Assembly: GCA_001051155.2 (NCBI GenBank)
Contig: JYIP02000006.1
Coordinates: forward strand, 186,001 to 250,000
Source of the DNA: Chrysoporthe austroafricana
Taxonomy: Eukaryota; Ascomycota; Sordariomycetes; Diaporthales; Cryphonectriaceae
Reading direction: 5' to 3'
DNA: 64,000 bases
Shown here: piece by piece, positions 23,200 to 36,780 of the stretch
Numbering within the stretch: the first letter of the stretch is position 1
Layout: each line of letters begins with the position of its first letter
Translations under genes and position numbers: made by a program
The notes under the pieces: model-generated
Databases searched by the model: none
What the model saw: the letters and a program-made list of their open reading frames with translations, nothing else
What the model was told of the DNA's origin: nothing

Positions 23200-25165
23200 T
23201 CATTATATTTTTGAATACTATTTTTAAATACTAGATTAGCATTATTATTAATTTCGCTTTACCTTATCAAATTTCCGTAAACCCGCAAGGATTATATTAA
23301 TAAAGCTATTAATACTATTAAAACTAAAATGCATTACGCAATTATTAAATTATATTTTTCTATAAATGCTTTGCTATAAGACTAAAATTAATAAGAAATA
23401 GTATATTTAGCTATGCTCAATTTCTATGCAATGCTATACTTTATATCCCAGGAAAAACCTTCTAAAGTTTGCCGAAAAAGCAGGATTATATAATATGCCA
23501 AATACGTCTATAAAATATCGCTTAAGGACCGCCTCTCCCTAAAAAGATATCGGTAGGCTATATATTTATATAATAGCGAAAGCCGTTTCTACCGTAATAT
23601 TTATATAACGAAAAATTACTTAAACGATTTCTTTCGCTATTAAGAAGCTTATACAATAGCCTTTTATCAAGCATTAATTAATAAGGGTTATACCGATATA
23701 ATAAACCGAGAAATCGAATATAATATCTATATTCCTAATACCGAGCTAAATAATAGCGATATTGTTCGGCCGCTAACTATTAAAGAAACTTAGGAGCTTA
23801 TTTTATAATATTCTATACCGTTATAGATTGACTGCTCTAGCTTTATTTACAAAGGATAAGAACTTTATCCAAGCATTTTTACTAGCGCGAATGCTATTAC
23901 AAGCGAGAATATAAATAACGGACTAACGGATAACTTTACTAAAAGAGCATTGCTTGAATTCATTTCGAATTTACTTACCGTTCGTAATTCTGTCCTTACT
24001 TTATATACTCTATCAATAGCTTATCGCATCCTATTTCCTATTATAATATCGAGAGACGATTGCTTACGAAATAAGCGTAACCGTTACGTTAAGGATAAAG
24101 CTAAATAAATAATCCCAAGCGATCGCAATAACCTTATCAAAAGGGAAATAAATGCCGTACGCTATGCAGCCAATATAGCAGAAATCGTTATAATTTACGA
24201 ATATAATCGTAATATAGCCCTTGCTGCTTAAAAGAAAATAGCTAAGAATATCAAGCTAGTCTTAGCCAAGCTTAAAGCTCCCAAGCTTATTATACCGGTC
24301 GTTAATCTAAACTTATTTGCTATAATAGAACGAAATTTCATAATGCTAGCCAAGCGCTATCGAATTATAAACGATATTATCGACTTAACTGAAAATAACT
24401 TACCGAATATAACTAGCCTATTAGCTATATTAAGCAAAGCTTTTCGAGCTAATATCAATAATACTTTACTCTTGCAAGTTACGTTTCGCGCTATCCCTGC
24501 TTTATCTATCAAATATAATCTCAAATCCAAAGCCATTAAGGCCGAAATCGCAGTATATTACTATACGCTAGCCTTCTATATATCTAAAGAATATATATGC
24601 CATAATTTCATTTAGAAAAGCAATTTCGGTATTAACTGTCCTTACGTTATTAACGGTTTCGCTATTCATAATAATATTAAGTTCGGTATTATCGGAATTT
24701 ACGATAATCGCATCCAGTATTTCTTCCCTTTTACTATAGAAGAATATATATATGAATTCGTTACTTAGTTCCGCAATTTCGATCTTACCGTTTTGTCCAA
24801 CCAGTTAGGCTTGCATTTCATTATAAACCAAATCTTCCGTTTCGAATACGATTTCAAGGCTGTTAAGATTGTTTTTATTAAAGACGATATGGATTACGAT
24901 TTTAACATTACTTTTCAGAAATAAGCTAACGAAAATAAAAACTATTTCAGCGCTGCCCGGTCCTTGCAATACCAAAGTCGCATAATAAGCCTCAAGTCCT
25001 ATATCCAAGCATATAGGCTAGTTAAGACCTTGTAGCTTAATATCTATAATTATATCGACCTTTGCGATTATATCGGAAAAGAAGAACTATTTATTATATT
25101 CTTTCGCAATTTATTAAACTTTGAAATTATTACTAAAGCCCGGGAAGTTATTCTTAACTAGTAAA
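23200..25165 (+). pseudogene. Extra ORF of B-1 between chromodomain and 3' LTR, unrecognised
   Basis: A broken plus-strand frame of roughly 600 codons is colinear with 39,060-40,970 in B-2. The longest open piece here is 24,343-24,615 (LAKRYRIINDIIDLTENNLP). Shared segments include an LYNSESRFYRN-type block near 23,570, AKNIKLVLAKLKAP near 24,245, IKFGIIGIYDNRIQYF near 24,670 and DYIGKEELFIIF near 25,070. It has no obvious transmembrane segment or signal peptide. The position is where some LTR elements carry env or other accessory genes. I do not recognise the protein. Confidence 0.55.
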
Positions 25166-25843
25166 TATAGCTATCATTTATCGATATAACCTTATTAGCA
25201 ATATATAATGCTATTTTTTTCCAATAATTTATAGATTTAGCTACTTATATTAAAAACCGGTTATAATATCGTTATATAATAATTATATGCAGCTATCGGC
25301 TTTGCATACCGATATATCTTATTATAACTTTACTTTATATTTATTATTATTATATTTATTTAATATCCTATTATCTGAAAGCTATACTTTCTATTAATAT
25401 CTATAAGCAATTTTGGTCTTTAATTATATTTATATTAAATATTTTAGCAGTAAATATAACTAAGCATTACCGAAATATACCTGAATATCGGCCAGCCTTA
25501 TTATATACAAATACTATATATATTTATTTACTCTAAGTATAAACCGATTATAATAAAGGATTAATTTTAAGCTCCCGGTATAAGCAAGTTTTCTTTTAAT
25601 TCCCGGTATAAGCATATTTGTTATTCAAGTTCCCGGCATAAGTACGTTTATTTATTAGGACTCTAATACGAGTTGGCTTTATAAAACGATTATTATTTCC
25701 TATATAATCTCCTTTATCCAATAGTGCTATCGTGCTTTTCCTTGCCGTATAATCCAGAATCTTACTATATCGTACTACCGCTACCCAAAACGTTTCTGAC
25801 AGTTAGCTTCCTTTATGGACAAAAGTTATAAAGGGCCGGCAAT

Positions 25844-26050
25844 TGATAGCAAAACCTATAGACGAAATGAATTCGTAATAGATTCGCCTAGTAAATTTAT
25901 AGTAAATCCCCTAGTAAATACGCAATGAATTTACTAAGTGGATGCTATATTCTTACCGGGAGGCCTATATAATGCCTTAATAGGCTTTAGCGTAGTTTAC
26001 TTTTTTGGAAAAACTATGCTTTATAATATATTTCAGTACGTTTACTATTA
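25844..26050 (+). repeat. 3' LTR of B-1 (207 bp)
   Basis: It begins with the intact terminus TGATAG and ends CTATTA; it is preceded by AAAGGGCCGGCAAT, the likely polypurine-tract region. The AATAT duplication follows. Confidence 0.92.
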
Positions 26051-27810
26051 AATATAGCGCAAAGCGTTACGAAATTATACGGATTATAGAATTATAAAAA
26101 AATACAGCTTTTAATATAATAATTATAAAAGGATTATGAAAGAAAGTTTGAATTAATAAATAATAAATACTTAAAATTGCTAAAAATTAAATCTTATAAG
26201 CAAAAACGGAAAGCAAAAGAAACGAAATACGTTTAATAATACTTTTTATTCTTCTAAACTATAAAAGATAAAGAAAAATTGCTATTAAAACTTAAGAATA
26301 TATTACAAGAATATTATAAGTTTAAAAAACTATAATAAGGAAAATTCGATACTGGCTTATTAGAATACGGCTTTTATAACTATAAGATTTTATTGAAAAA
26401 AAGAATACGATTAAAGTTTTTCAAGATTTACAAATTCGATAAAATAAAACTTAAAGCATTTAGAAAATATATTAATAAAAACTTGAAAAGAGATTATATA
26501 TAACTATTATAATTATTCGCAAAATATTCAATTCAATTTATATGCAAAAAGAATTACGACTTTATATAAATTATTAATAGCTTAATAATATTACAATTAA
26601 AAACTAATACTTATTGCTATTAATAAGCAAAATAAAAAATCGATTAATAAGAATAAAATAGTTTATTACGCTTAATTTCAAAGAAAGATATTATTATATC
26701 TGAATTAAAGAAAACGATATTTGGAAAATAGCTTTTAAAACCCGCTATAAATATTTCGAATACGTAATTATACCTTTTAAATTTATAAATGCGCTAATAT
26801 CTTTTTAAGAAATAATTAATTATATTTTCTATAAATACTTAAATATTATTATTATTATTTATTTCGATAATATCCTTATCTTTTCCAAAAATCTCGAATT
26901 ATATAAGCAATATATATAATAAGTATTTTAAATATTATAAAATAATAAATTCCTAATCGAATTAAGCAAATATTACTTTTATTAATAAAAAGTTAATTAT
27001 TTCGGCTATATTATCGAGTTAAAACAGATTAATATGCAAGAAAATAAAATTAAAGCAATACGAAAATAGCCCGTATTAGAAAATATTAAGAATATTAAAG
27101 CATTTTTCGGATATGCTAATTTCTATTAACAATTTATTCGGAATTATAATAAGATTGCATATTCTTTTATAGAACTTATAAAGAAAAATCGGAAATTCAA
27201 ATAAACTTTAGAAATACAAAAAGCATTCGATAAAATTAAAAGACGAATTATATCGGAATTCATTCTTTATAAAGCAAACTTAAAAAAATCCTTTAAAATT
27301 AAAATCGATATATTAAATTACGCGCTTAGCAAGCAATTAAGCTAGCAAGATAATTAGAAATATTTCAGAATTATAAGCAACTTTTCAAAAAAATTAAATG
27401 GCTTAAAGCTTAATTATAGCATTTCAAATAAAGAGTTAATAGCAATTGTTAAAGCATTCGAAAAATAATAATAATATTTAATTAAAACCAAATATTAAAT
27501 TATAGTATATTCGGATTATAAAAACTTAATAATGTTTATAATAATGAAAATCTTGAATAAACGATAAATTAAATAAGCAAAATTCTTCTTATAATTTAAT
27601 TTAAAAATTATATATTGCAAGGGATTCGAAAATAGCAAAGCAAATATACTTAGCAAATAATTAAACTATTAAAATATAAAATTCAAAGAATTTTAAAATA
27701 TCTTTTAGCAAGATAAAAATAGCAATTTTATAAATAAAGTTAAAAAACTCGATATAATTATTAGAATTGATAATAATAATAAAAAACTAGAAAATATAAC
27801 TATAAAAAAG
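26051..27810 (+). mobile_element. A-3, second piece: RT and RNase H remnants
   Basis: This piece aligns with A-4 from about 16,830 to 18,565. The RT active-site region near 26,860 reads YFDNIL, again D-to-N at the second Asp. The text is heavily mutated, with no open stretch above 60 codons. It is interrupted at 27,811 by repeat E-2. Confidence 0.75.
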
Positions 27811-28488
27811 CGTATATTAATATAGGGTAAATGGAAAAATATATAAATTAAAGGTAAATATTCGGCTTAAACAATTATATAAATACAGATAAAAAGGAAA
27901 TAAGAAAAGAGTTAATTTCTGTTATATTAGTTGTTATATAATCGTAGTTTTTTTTTTTCTTCTTTATTTTATCTATCGAAAGTAAGCGGAAAGCGAAATA
28001 TATATATTTGAAATCTCTATCTTTCTCGAATTAAGAAACGGTGAATTAAATATTAATATTCGATATAAATATTCGTAAATAGTCGAATAATATTTACAAA
28101 GTTGCATTTGTATTATTTGGTTTATCCGTTTGAAAGCGATAGGGAAATAATTATTACAATAAACTTTGCATTACGCAAGCTTATTATTTGCTACTCGCCA
28201 CTCTTTCAAATGTTCTAGCAGCTTCTGCTTACGTAATTAACTGATTATATAATTATATCTTATATATAAGTATAGTTTATAATAATTATAAATATAATAA
28301 CCCTAGCTTTATAGCTCGTATAATTATTGAAATATTAAGAAATAATCAAAATTATAATAAATAAATAATTGAAAAAAAGAAAATTAATAGACTCGAAAAA
28401 TATAATAAATATATATATAAATATATATATTATAAAGCTTATTATTTATATTTTTATTATATTAATTATTTATATATATATGCTTATA
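27811..28488 (+). repeat. Repeat E-2, complete copy (about 678 bp), unclassified, possibly non-LTR
   Basis: It interrupts the A-3 text, which resumes at 28,489. The flanks carry a similar 15-nt segment on both sides (27,796-27,810 and 28,489-28,503, both ATAAC...AAAAA), compatible with a mutated long target duplication. One end is A/T low complexity (TATATA runs near 28,420-28,480). No LTRs, terminal inverted repeats or ORFs were seen. A long variable duplication and a simple-sequence end would fit a SINE/LINE-type insertion; this is inference. E-1 (6,470-6,836) is a partial inverted relative. Confidence 0.5.
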
Positions 28489-28707
28489 ATAACCTTTAAA
28501 AAATAAAATAAATATATTAAAACAATATATAACGCATTAGCGTATAGTTATTAAAAAATTAAAGCTATATATGAAAAGATTAAAAGATATTGGAATTTAT
28601 TAAAATTAAAACGAAAAATTAAAGCAATTTTATAAAAATACAATAGCTATAAGAAAAACAAAATTGAATACTATAAGCCTTATAGTTTGTTTTAACCGCT
28701 TTCCATT
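28489..28707 (+). mobile_element. A-3, third piece: start of integrase region
   Basis: This short piece matches A-4 at about 18,560-18,765 (ERIKRYWNLL-type zinc-binding segment of integrase, then YKPYSLF). It ends in CCATT (28,703-28,707), the left copy of the A-5 target duplication. Confidence 0.75.
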
Positions 28708-29147
28708 TGTTATAAATGCTGCAGCAATCTTAGGATAATTATAGAGTTAAAGGGTTTATACTAGTAAAGACAGTATTAAATATAGCTTTAAATACCAGAA
28801 ACTTATTCAAAATAGACATTCGCAATGCTTATAAGCCAATATAGCTATTATTTAAGGGTATAATAAGGTCCAAATAATACTTAGATTTATAATTGGAAAG
28901 CTATAGTAATTTACTTAATAAATATTCTATCTTTATATATCTAGCTTTTCAGTTCTAAATTACTAGCTTATTAGATAATCCAGCAATCCTGGCTTATTGG
29001 ATTACTTAATAATTTAGTAATCCTTATTTTATTTAACCTTAACTTTAAGTTAATACTAATAGGAGTTCTTTTAAGCAGAAGTAAGAATAAAGCGCTTAGC
29101 TGCCAATTTTCGCTTCTATAACCTTAATTTCTTATTAAGTTATAATA
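28708..29147 (-). repeat. 3' LTR of A-5 (440 bp)
   Basis: On the plus strand it starts TGTTATAAATGC and ends GTTATAATA. It aligns without net gap to 46,227-46,666, the differences being mostly transitions. Confidence 0.9.
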
Positions 29148-29229
29148 TTATCCCTTTTCTATCAATTATTATCTTTAATAATTTCTTATAAGTATCTTTA
29201 TTTATAACTATCTTATAATCTTTCTTTTT

Positions 29230-29860
29230 TAATCGGAATATTGGGTAAAGTGCAAAAAACTCGTTTTGCTCGTTCGATTAAGACTTAGTATTGCGATTTT
29301 CTTTTGGAAGCGGTTTTATAGCATGCTATATAAATACTTTCTTGCTCGTTTTGCAAAAATCGTAATATCTTTAATTATCAAGTTTCGGAAAATAACTCTT
29401 TTCGTTATTCGGAATATATACGGCTTAACCGTTTTAGGAATTATCCTAAATAAGCTTCGCAAGATATTTTATCAGTATTAGAAGCTAGAAAAGGAATTAG
29501 AAGCTGCAAAGGAAAAAGTATTCCGCTTGCGTTAATAGAAGCGCATATAGTATAAAAAGATAATATAGGCTATTCGTCGGAATATTAATAATATCAAGGA
29601 ATTAGAGCGGTTAGAAGCGGAAAAGGCTAAAAAGGAATATTGCAAAGCCGAAACTGAGTATCGTATTTTGGAAGCTTTGGTTTTTGAAAGTCCTCTTCTT
29701 AAGAATTTTGATCTGGATGCTATCTTGCAGCAGTTTGGTTTTGATATTAACTAGTTTAGTATTGATTTGACTATTAATTATAAAGCTATTTCGGGTTCTT
29801 TTAATCTTTTTTCCGGCTAGCCGGTTATTTGCTTTTTCCAATACGTTTCGAAAGCTTATT
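29230..29860 (+). pseudogene. Antisense Cys-cluster/coiled-coil ORF of A-5
   Basis: This lies on the plus strand, antisense to A-5 pol. The homologous frame reads CSFCKNRN near 29,340, then Tyr at the later Cys positions (NYQVS, RYSEY, RNY), as expected for TGC/TGT to TAC/TAT. Spacing in this copy (C-x2-C-x8-C-x9-C-x2-C-x7-C with Tyr counted as Cys) defines the six-Cys pattern. The coiled coil (LEKELEAAKEKVFRLRQQKR, Gln partly stop) and the C-terminal DLDAILQQFGFDIN block follow. The open frames at 29,266-29,481 (plus) and 29,611-29,841 (minus) are other frames. Confidence 0.6.
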
Positions 29861-29889
29861 GCGTATTGCTTAAGTTGTTAATTAATTCT

Positions 29890-31196
29890 TAATTATTTTC
29901 GCTTAAATAATATCCTTTCCATTTAATTAAGTATTCTTTATATTTAATTAAGCCTTTATATTTAAGGATTTTTCCAATTTTATATTCTAGCTTATTAGTT
30001 TCGACTTATATTAATTTATCCGTTTTAATTATTTTAAATATTAGTTCGAAAAATGAAATATAGAATACTGAATGGATTTTCATTTTATAGGGTAATGCTA
30101 ATTCAAAATTGATATCTGAAATTTTCCTTAAAATTCTAAATAAGCCAAACTTTTTATAATTTAGCGAGTAAAAAGGTTTTATTATTCTGATATGCTCTTT
30201 TTGTCGAATAAAATAGATTTTATTCCTTTTTTATAGGATTAGTCTTTCAATCTTTTTGGAATCAGTATATTTCGTTATTCTTTTTTATACAAATTTCAGT
30301 TCTTCCTGAAATTTCTTTTAGATTCTCTTAATTTTCCGGATTCGTTTTTCTGCTGCTTCTGCATTTGCTCTTAATAATTCGTTATAATAAGCTATCGGGT
30401 TATAACTGTAAAGCGCGTAAAATAGTAATTTTTTCGTTATGCTTATATTTGCACTATTATATGCAAATTATATTAATAATAGCAAGTCGACCCAATTATT
30501 TTATTCGTAATTTATATAATATTATAAGTATTATTTAATAATTTAGTTCGTTTATTCTGTTTATTTATTTATTTGCAAGTGGAATGCTATAAATATTTTT
30601 TGCTATATTATAAATAGTTTTATAAGTAAATATTAAAAGTTTAATACAAACTTTCTATTTCTATCGGAAATAATTTCTTTAAGTATGCTATAATTGGCTA
30701 TAATTATTTTAAGAAATATATATGCGAGATCTTTTGCTATGCTGCTTTTCTTATATAATAAGAAATAAGCGTATTTATTTAATTTGCAAATTATTATTAA
30801 AATGCTATTATATTGCATTTTAATTAAAGGTTTTCGTAAAAAGGGTAGCTTAATAATAAAATCTTAACTAATAAATTGCTAAATTATTTCCGGAACGGGA
30901 AATAGTTAGAATAGTTTATAAGACTTATAATATTCGATTTTATTCTTCTTATAGCTATTGCATTCTCGTAAAATTGCTTTAATCTTTTTTTTCAATCCTG
31001 GAAAATTTTAATATCTTTTGATTCTTTTATATATAGCTTTGATTTTTTAATAGCCGTATGCGAATATATTATATATATTTCTAATATATTTATTCTGCTT
31101 TTCCGGGATTATATTTCTTAATTTCTTTCCGCTATTAGAAATTCTAATAATCGTATTGAATTCCTTAATTTCATTTATAAAATTGCTATTTTTATC
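29890..31196 (-). pseudogene. A-5 chromodomain and integrase remnants
   Basis: Reading the minus strand leftward from 31,196 gives the integrase zinc-binding part, the catalytic core (open at 30,818-30,633, with KFVLNF preceded by SDRN, where the family has SDRD) and the chromodomain region near 29,950. The SDRN form is a GAC/GAT-to-AAC/AAT change. B-2 separates this piece from the RNase H/RT part at 41,863. Confidence 0.75.
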
Positions 31197-31201
31197 TTAT
31201 C

Positions 31202-31408
31202 TGATAGCAAAACCTATAGACAAAGTAAATTCGTAATGGATTCGCCTGGTAAATCTATAGTAAATCCCTTAGTAAATACGCAATAAATTTACCAAATAAA
31301 TACTATACCCTTACCGGGAGGCCTATATAATGCCCTAATAAGCTTTAGCATAATCCACTTTCTTGGAAAAAGCATGCTTTATAATATATTTCAGTATATT
31401 TACTATCA
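31202..31408 (+). repeat. 5' LTR of B-2 (207 bp)
   Basis: Both terminal hexamers are intact (TGATAG and CTATCA), which identifies the ancestral ends of the type B LTR. Confidence 0.93.
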
Positions 31409-31674
31409 ATTGGTAGCTACGCTTTGTATGCCTTTACTACGTAATCGGGTTTCGATTATCGGCTTTATAAAGCAACGGTTCCTGTAAAAATATCGGTCTT
31501 ATAAAATAACGGCTTCTATAAAGGTATTAGCTCTATAAAGCATCGGCTCCTATAAGAGTATCGGTCTTATAGGATATCGGCTTCTGTAAAGGTAGCGTTC
31601 CTGTAAGAGATATTACAATTATTTATTGATAATTCATTGCCAATTTACTATAGTAATTACCGGCAATAACGTTT

Positions 31675-34600
31675 TATTACCGCAGCTTATCGATTATATC
31701 GAGATCAAGCATCCCGCTTAGATATACAAGTTTATATAAGCTTTGAATAACTCTAAGAGGAAGGATTAAGTTATATCGGATATCAAGATCTTTCTCGAAA
31801 TCGCATACGCTTTCGTCGATAGGAAACTTTTGGCCGATCGATACGAAAAAGCGAAACAGAACCCCAAAAAAGCCAATGCACTTTTGCAGAAAGCAAAGGC
31901 ATAAATAGTTAAGCAAGGATAGCCTTTACTGCTTAAGCGCTGGATTTAAGAAGGAAAAAAGTCGAATTTCGATAAGAATTTATCCTAATAGATAGGAAAG
32001 AATAATACGTTCTGGGAAGATTTCTCCAAATATCGCAAATTTCGATAGCTTGTCGAAACGATAACGGAAAAGGAACGATAATAAGTACTTATAGAAATAA
32101 ACGAAAACGAAAATACTTTTCGACCTAATAACCCGGAAAATCCGTTAGAAGAATTAGCTTAGCAATAATTTATCGAAAATCGAAAATATTATATGCTTGA
32201 ATATACTAATATTAATAGCGGAATTAAATATATTTATCTATTACGATATTTAACCGAAAACCCAAACCCTAGATTTACCGATAAATCCGGGAATTTTTCA
32301 GCTATAATAAGAAGAACAGATAAAGGCAAAGGAAAATAATTAATTCCAGGAAATGGGCGCACTTTTTTCCCCCTAATAGGAACTTAAAGTTGGAATGCTT
32401 CCAGATAAGATTCTATTATAGCTATCCCGGCTAACCTTATAAACTTTATAGTAAAAGGCATACTAACGCCCCAATCGGGTTTATCGAATTATTCGCAGTT
32501 TTTTGGGAAAGAAAACTATAAGAAAGAAAGACTGAATAAAAGAAAATCGGATAGTTTTATTACTATCTTTTAGAAATACCTAACCCTTTCCTTCCCAGTT
32601 ATTAGCCTATTGGACTAGTTTCTGTAGCGATTCGAAATGAAAATAATTTACTAAAATGGCTTTACTTCGGAAAAGGCGGCATGCATTAAGTTCAAGAAAA
32701 TATTCCGATTGCAATAAGCTTTCAATATATAAGCGCTTCAATCGGAATTTACTAAAGAACCCTTTCCCATTTCGGCTGCAAAATACTATGCTAGTAACGA
32801 ATATCGCTTTACTAAACCGGTATTTCCTAATACTAGGGAACATATCCGGCAGATATTTATATTAAAAGCAGGAAATCAATTAAACTAAAGATTATTTTCG
32901 GATCCCGAACCGGATATTAAAATTAATCCTAATTTCCAAGAAGAACTGGTTAATAAGCTAAATAAATTACCGGATTTATCGGATTCTAGCAATAGTAAAA
33001 ATAATAGTTCTCGAAACTTATTATTCGGCTATAAGCAACTTAAGAATCCCCGAATATATCGACCTAATTTACTTAAACCTATAGCATTGCCCGTTAGCAT
33101 TAATAGGGAATTCAAAAATATAGTTATAAGGCAATTCCGACTTTACGAAAACTGGAACGATTATACTAATTTAATAATCGTATCCATTACAAATAGCAAA
33201 ATCACTATCTGGAAAGACTTTCAAGCCTTTATAGACTAATATAAGATATATATAGCTAGAAATACAGAATGCGCTAAATATTTTAGCTTCCATTTACTCG
33301 CTTGCTTAGCTAGGATAATATATACTTAATTCTATTCTATATTATCCCCTTAAGAGCGTAAAAACCTTACTTTGCGTAAATATAATTGGAATTAATGGAA
33401 GAAGTAATTAAGAAAAGATTTCTCTATATTGCGGAAAACCGTAAAAAACTTGCTAAATGCCTAACAATATTTCAAAAAAGATATACGAAATAATCGCAAT
33501 ATTCTGGAATTCACTTATTATATCTATCGATTTACTAAGCTAGCCGAATACCTAAACTCGTATTTAGCCAGAAATATCTGGGATCGGATCGATAAAGAAT
33601 TAATAGCTAGACATTTCGATAGACCTAGTCGAAATAAGGATACGAAAGATTTCGAAAAATATCTTAAAGCGAAACAAGAAATATAGCATATTTTCGAATC
33701 AAATTGCGTAATAAGACTATTTCGTAAACTCGCATAACCAATACAGAAAGTTATGCAATCGGCTGCTAATCTCTTTAATATTAATATTCATTTCCTAGCT
33801 AATATATTCCTAGGACGCCCTAGAAAATTCAGGCTTTAAAAACTTGAATATTTATTTCGCTTAATAAAGACGTTTAACTAGCCAAATCTATCTAAAAGTA
33901 CTGGATATATCCCGGAATACGAATTCCGAAAGCTTTTACTAGAATAATAGCGAAAACTAATAGATATTCGGAACCAGTTATAAGAACGGATAGCCAGATA
34001 ACAAAATATCTCTAGTACGGCTAGGAAGATATTAACCAATATTATAGATAATAGTAAAAGTTCAATTTCAAAAAACCGAAACTTCTAATCGCGTTTTTAC
34101 TATCGATTCGCACAAAAAGATATTAGAAGATATTTTGTCTAGTTAACCTTAGCAAATTTCAATATCGATAACGGAAAATTGCAATATAATCCAGATAAAG
34201 AAGATAAGCTAGCTCGAAAAGGCTATTTTCCCGTAAATAACAATCTGTTTATAACGGATAGCAATAAATACGATAAAGAAACCGAAAATAATAAAAACTT
34301 ATAGAGGCAAGAGAACGAGTTGGAAAAACAGGCTGATAAGGAAAATATAATAATTGAAAACGATATTTGGATTTTTCGAACCGAAAAAGTAAAACTATCG
34401 GTAAACGAAAGCATATTTCACATTAAATACCCTATATAACTATCCAGTCAATTACAGAATTTTCCCAAAATCGATATATAGAAAAGAGAAATCTTAAGAT
34501 ATAATATTCCTATATTTACGGTTAAGCCTTATTAGGGCAGCAGCTATACGTATGCAAGAGCTGCAGCCAGAGCATATTCGAATGGGCCGGATATAGAGGT

Positions 34601-36780
34601 TTATATCGATATAAGCGTTAATCGTTATGCTATTGCCGAGAAATTGCTAGTATAATTCCCCAAAGCGAAAATAAATTAGAATATAAAAGCTAAGCTTAAA
34701 GGTATAAGCTAATTGCTAGCAAAAAGCTAAGCTAAATTCGACTTATATTTCCAGGGCAATAAGTACGGCTATTTAGTTATATTTCGTACCCGAATAGGAG
34801 CTTGGGTATTGAATCGACTGGAAATAAATATCTTGCTAGGATAGGAATATAATATTCCTTACAAACTGGATATTCTGAATTCAAAATCGTTTATACGATT
34901 TGGTTATTTTAGTAATATTACAGTAAAAATAGAAATATTTGCCCGAATGCCAGTATAATCCCGGCAAGCAAAAGCCGTAACTATTATAATAATGCCGTTC
35001 AAATTTTATAAGCTAATCCTTATTAGTATCAAGCGAATCCCAAAAACGTAACCTTTCTATTCAAGCCGAAATAGAAAAGGTAAATAAATTGCTTAATAGA
35101 TTACCAGATTAAAGAAGTCTTAATAACGAATTAAGTAGCAACTTCCTTAAAGATCCAGAAAAACCAATTTCTAAGGACAATCGAACTATTCCAGACAGAT
35201 TATATAATCCCGCTAGCGAATTACGATAACTATTACTATATCGCGCAATAATACTTCTTTCAACAAACCCAGAACGGGTTATAGCTTTTAGGAAAGCTGA
35301 ATTTAAACCAACTGTTATTCATTAAGCATATTTTCTAACAAATTGCGGAAATTACTGGAAAATAGCTGGAAAAGTACCGATTCCCGGATATAGAAACCCC
35401 CGAAATAAGAGATTATCTCGAAAATAGTAATAAACTGGGGATCCGGAAAGATAAAGCTATTAAGGAATCGGAAATTAAATTCGGTATATACGTTTGCAAG
35501 CATTTACCGGAATTTCTCTATAATATTATAGAATTAATACAGGTATATGCTAGAGTTTTCAAAAATATAAGTCCCGTTAATATACCAATCGATTAATAAA
35601 TAAAGGTCGATCTAGTCGAAAAATAGCAGAACTAGAAAGTAAAATAAAAGCCATATTATTTAAATAAAGAAAACCAGGAAATAATTAATAAAGTTTTGGA
35701 CAAATTATACTAGTAAAGTCGAGCTGAATAGATTACAAATATAATATTATTCGGTTTATTAATTTTTGTAATTTGGAAGAATATAAATAGCCAGAAAAAA
35801 AAATATATAGTAATTGATTTATGCGCTTTAAATAAAATTTCAATCCCTAATACTTACCCCTTGCTATTATAGCAAGAGATTATCAAATAGCTAAAAGGAA
35901 AAATATATATTACGGTAATAAATATATAGCAATTTTTTTATTAATTCCTGATATATCCAGACTATAAAGACCGATTTACCATTATCAGTTATCGTAATTA
36001 AGAAAGGATAAAAATTCTACTTATAAGATTTCGAAATTTACTATTCTATATCTAGCGTTTTATAAATTAATTCCTATAACTATATTACAAGTTTGCTTCC
36101 GCTTTTATAAACGATATCGTTATCCATTCAATTACAGAATAAAACTACTTGCGATATTTATAAACTATCTTCTCGCTATTTTTATGTAAAAATATTTTAT
36201 TAGCTAAACTCAAATTATTTTTTGGATATCTTTCAGTCCAGATCTTAGGATTTAAAGTAGACGGATTCGGAATTTCTAATACGGAATACCGAATGCAAGC
36301 CATTCGCGATTTGGAATTCTCCAAAATATTCCAGCAATTAGAAAGGTTTATCGGATTTATAGGATATTTATGCTATTTAATTCTTAGATATAGTTATAAA
36401 ATCAATCTATTTCAGAAAAGGAAAACTAGAATATTAAGCAAGGCTTACTAATCGAACTATCTACTTTTAAGTATAAAATAGCGAAATTATATTACGCAGG
36501 CCATTTTCGATTTAATACTAAACGAAATTAATAGTTTTTACGATTTCAAAATAGCTTTGGAAGCTAAAAATGCTTTATTTTACTATATCCCAGACAAATC
36601 TCTTTTTATCTAGCTAGATACGTTTAAAGAAATAAGGTTTTCAAGCATTATTTTCCAATTAGCAAATGACTATATATAAAACGGAATATCGCTAATAGCA
36701 AGCATAGCTATATAACCAATCCTTTATTTAAGCAAAACGATTAACGAAGCAGAACGAAAGTATTGGCTTATAGAGCTAGA
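31675..36780 (+). pseudogene. B-2 Gag, protease and RT remnants
   Basis: Colinear with B-1 8,550-13,690. Gag-like text occupies about 31,920-34,320, protease about 34,550-34,960 (VYIDIS at the active site) and RT about 35,640-36,430 with AFINDIVIHS near 36,110. Comparing B-1 and B-2 shows different stops in the two copies, so an ancestral polyprotein frame can be inferred in principle. The small open frames at 31,677-31,916 and 32,607-32,865 are shadows or fragments. Confidence 0.7.

Larger units (their letters stand above)
8077..26050 (+). mobile_element. Ty3/gypsy element B-1 (10,656 bp), split by nested A-4
   Basis: It is bounded by two 207-bp LTRs (8,077-8,283 and 25,844-26,050) with termini TGATAG...CTATCA, here mutated to TAATAG/CTATTA at some ends. 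It is flanked by the 5-bp duplication AATAT (8,072-8,076 and 26,051-26,055). Removing A-4 and one AATAA duplication leaves exactly 10,656 bp, the same length as B-2. Order of coding remnants: Gag, protease, RT, RNase H (interrupted by A-4), integrase, chromodomain, then a long unrecognised ORF. A TTGGTAACTATG segment directly after the 5' LTR, TTGGTAGCTACG in B-2, is a plausible tRNA primer-binding site. Confidence 0.92.

Noticed and set aside
28370..28488. TATATA-rich stretch as a centromere or origin
   Set aside because: Simple-sequence end of repeat E-2 in RIPed DNA; no other support.
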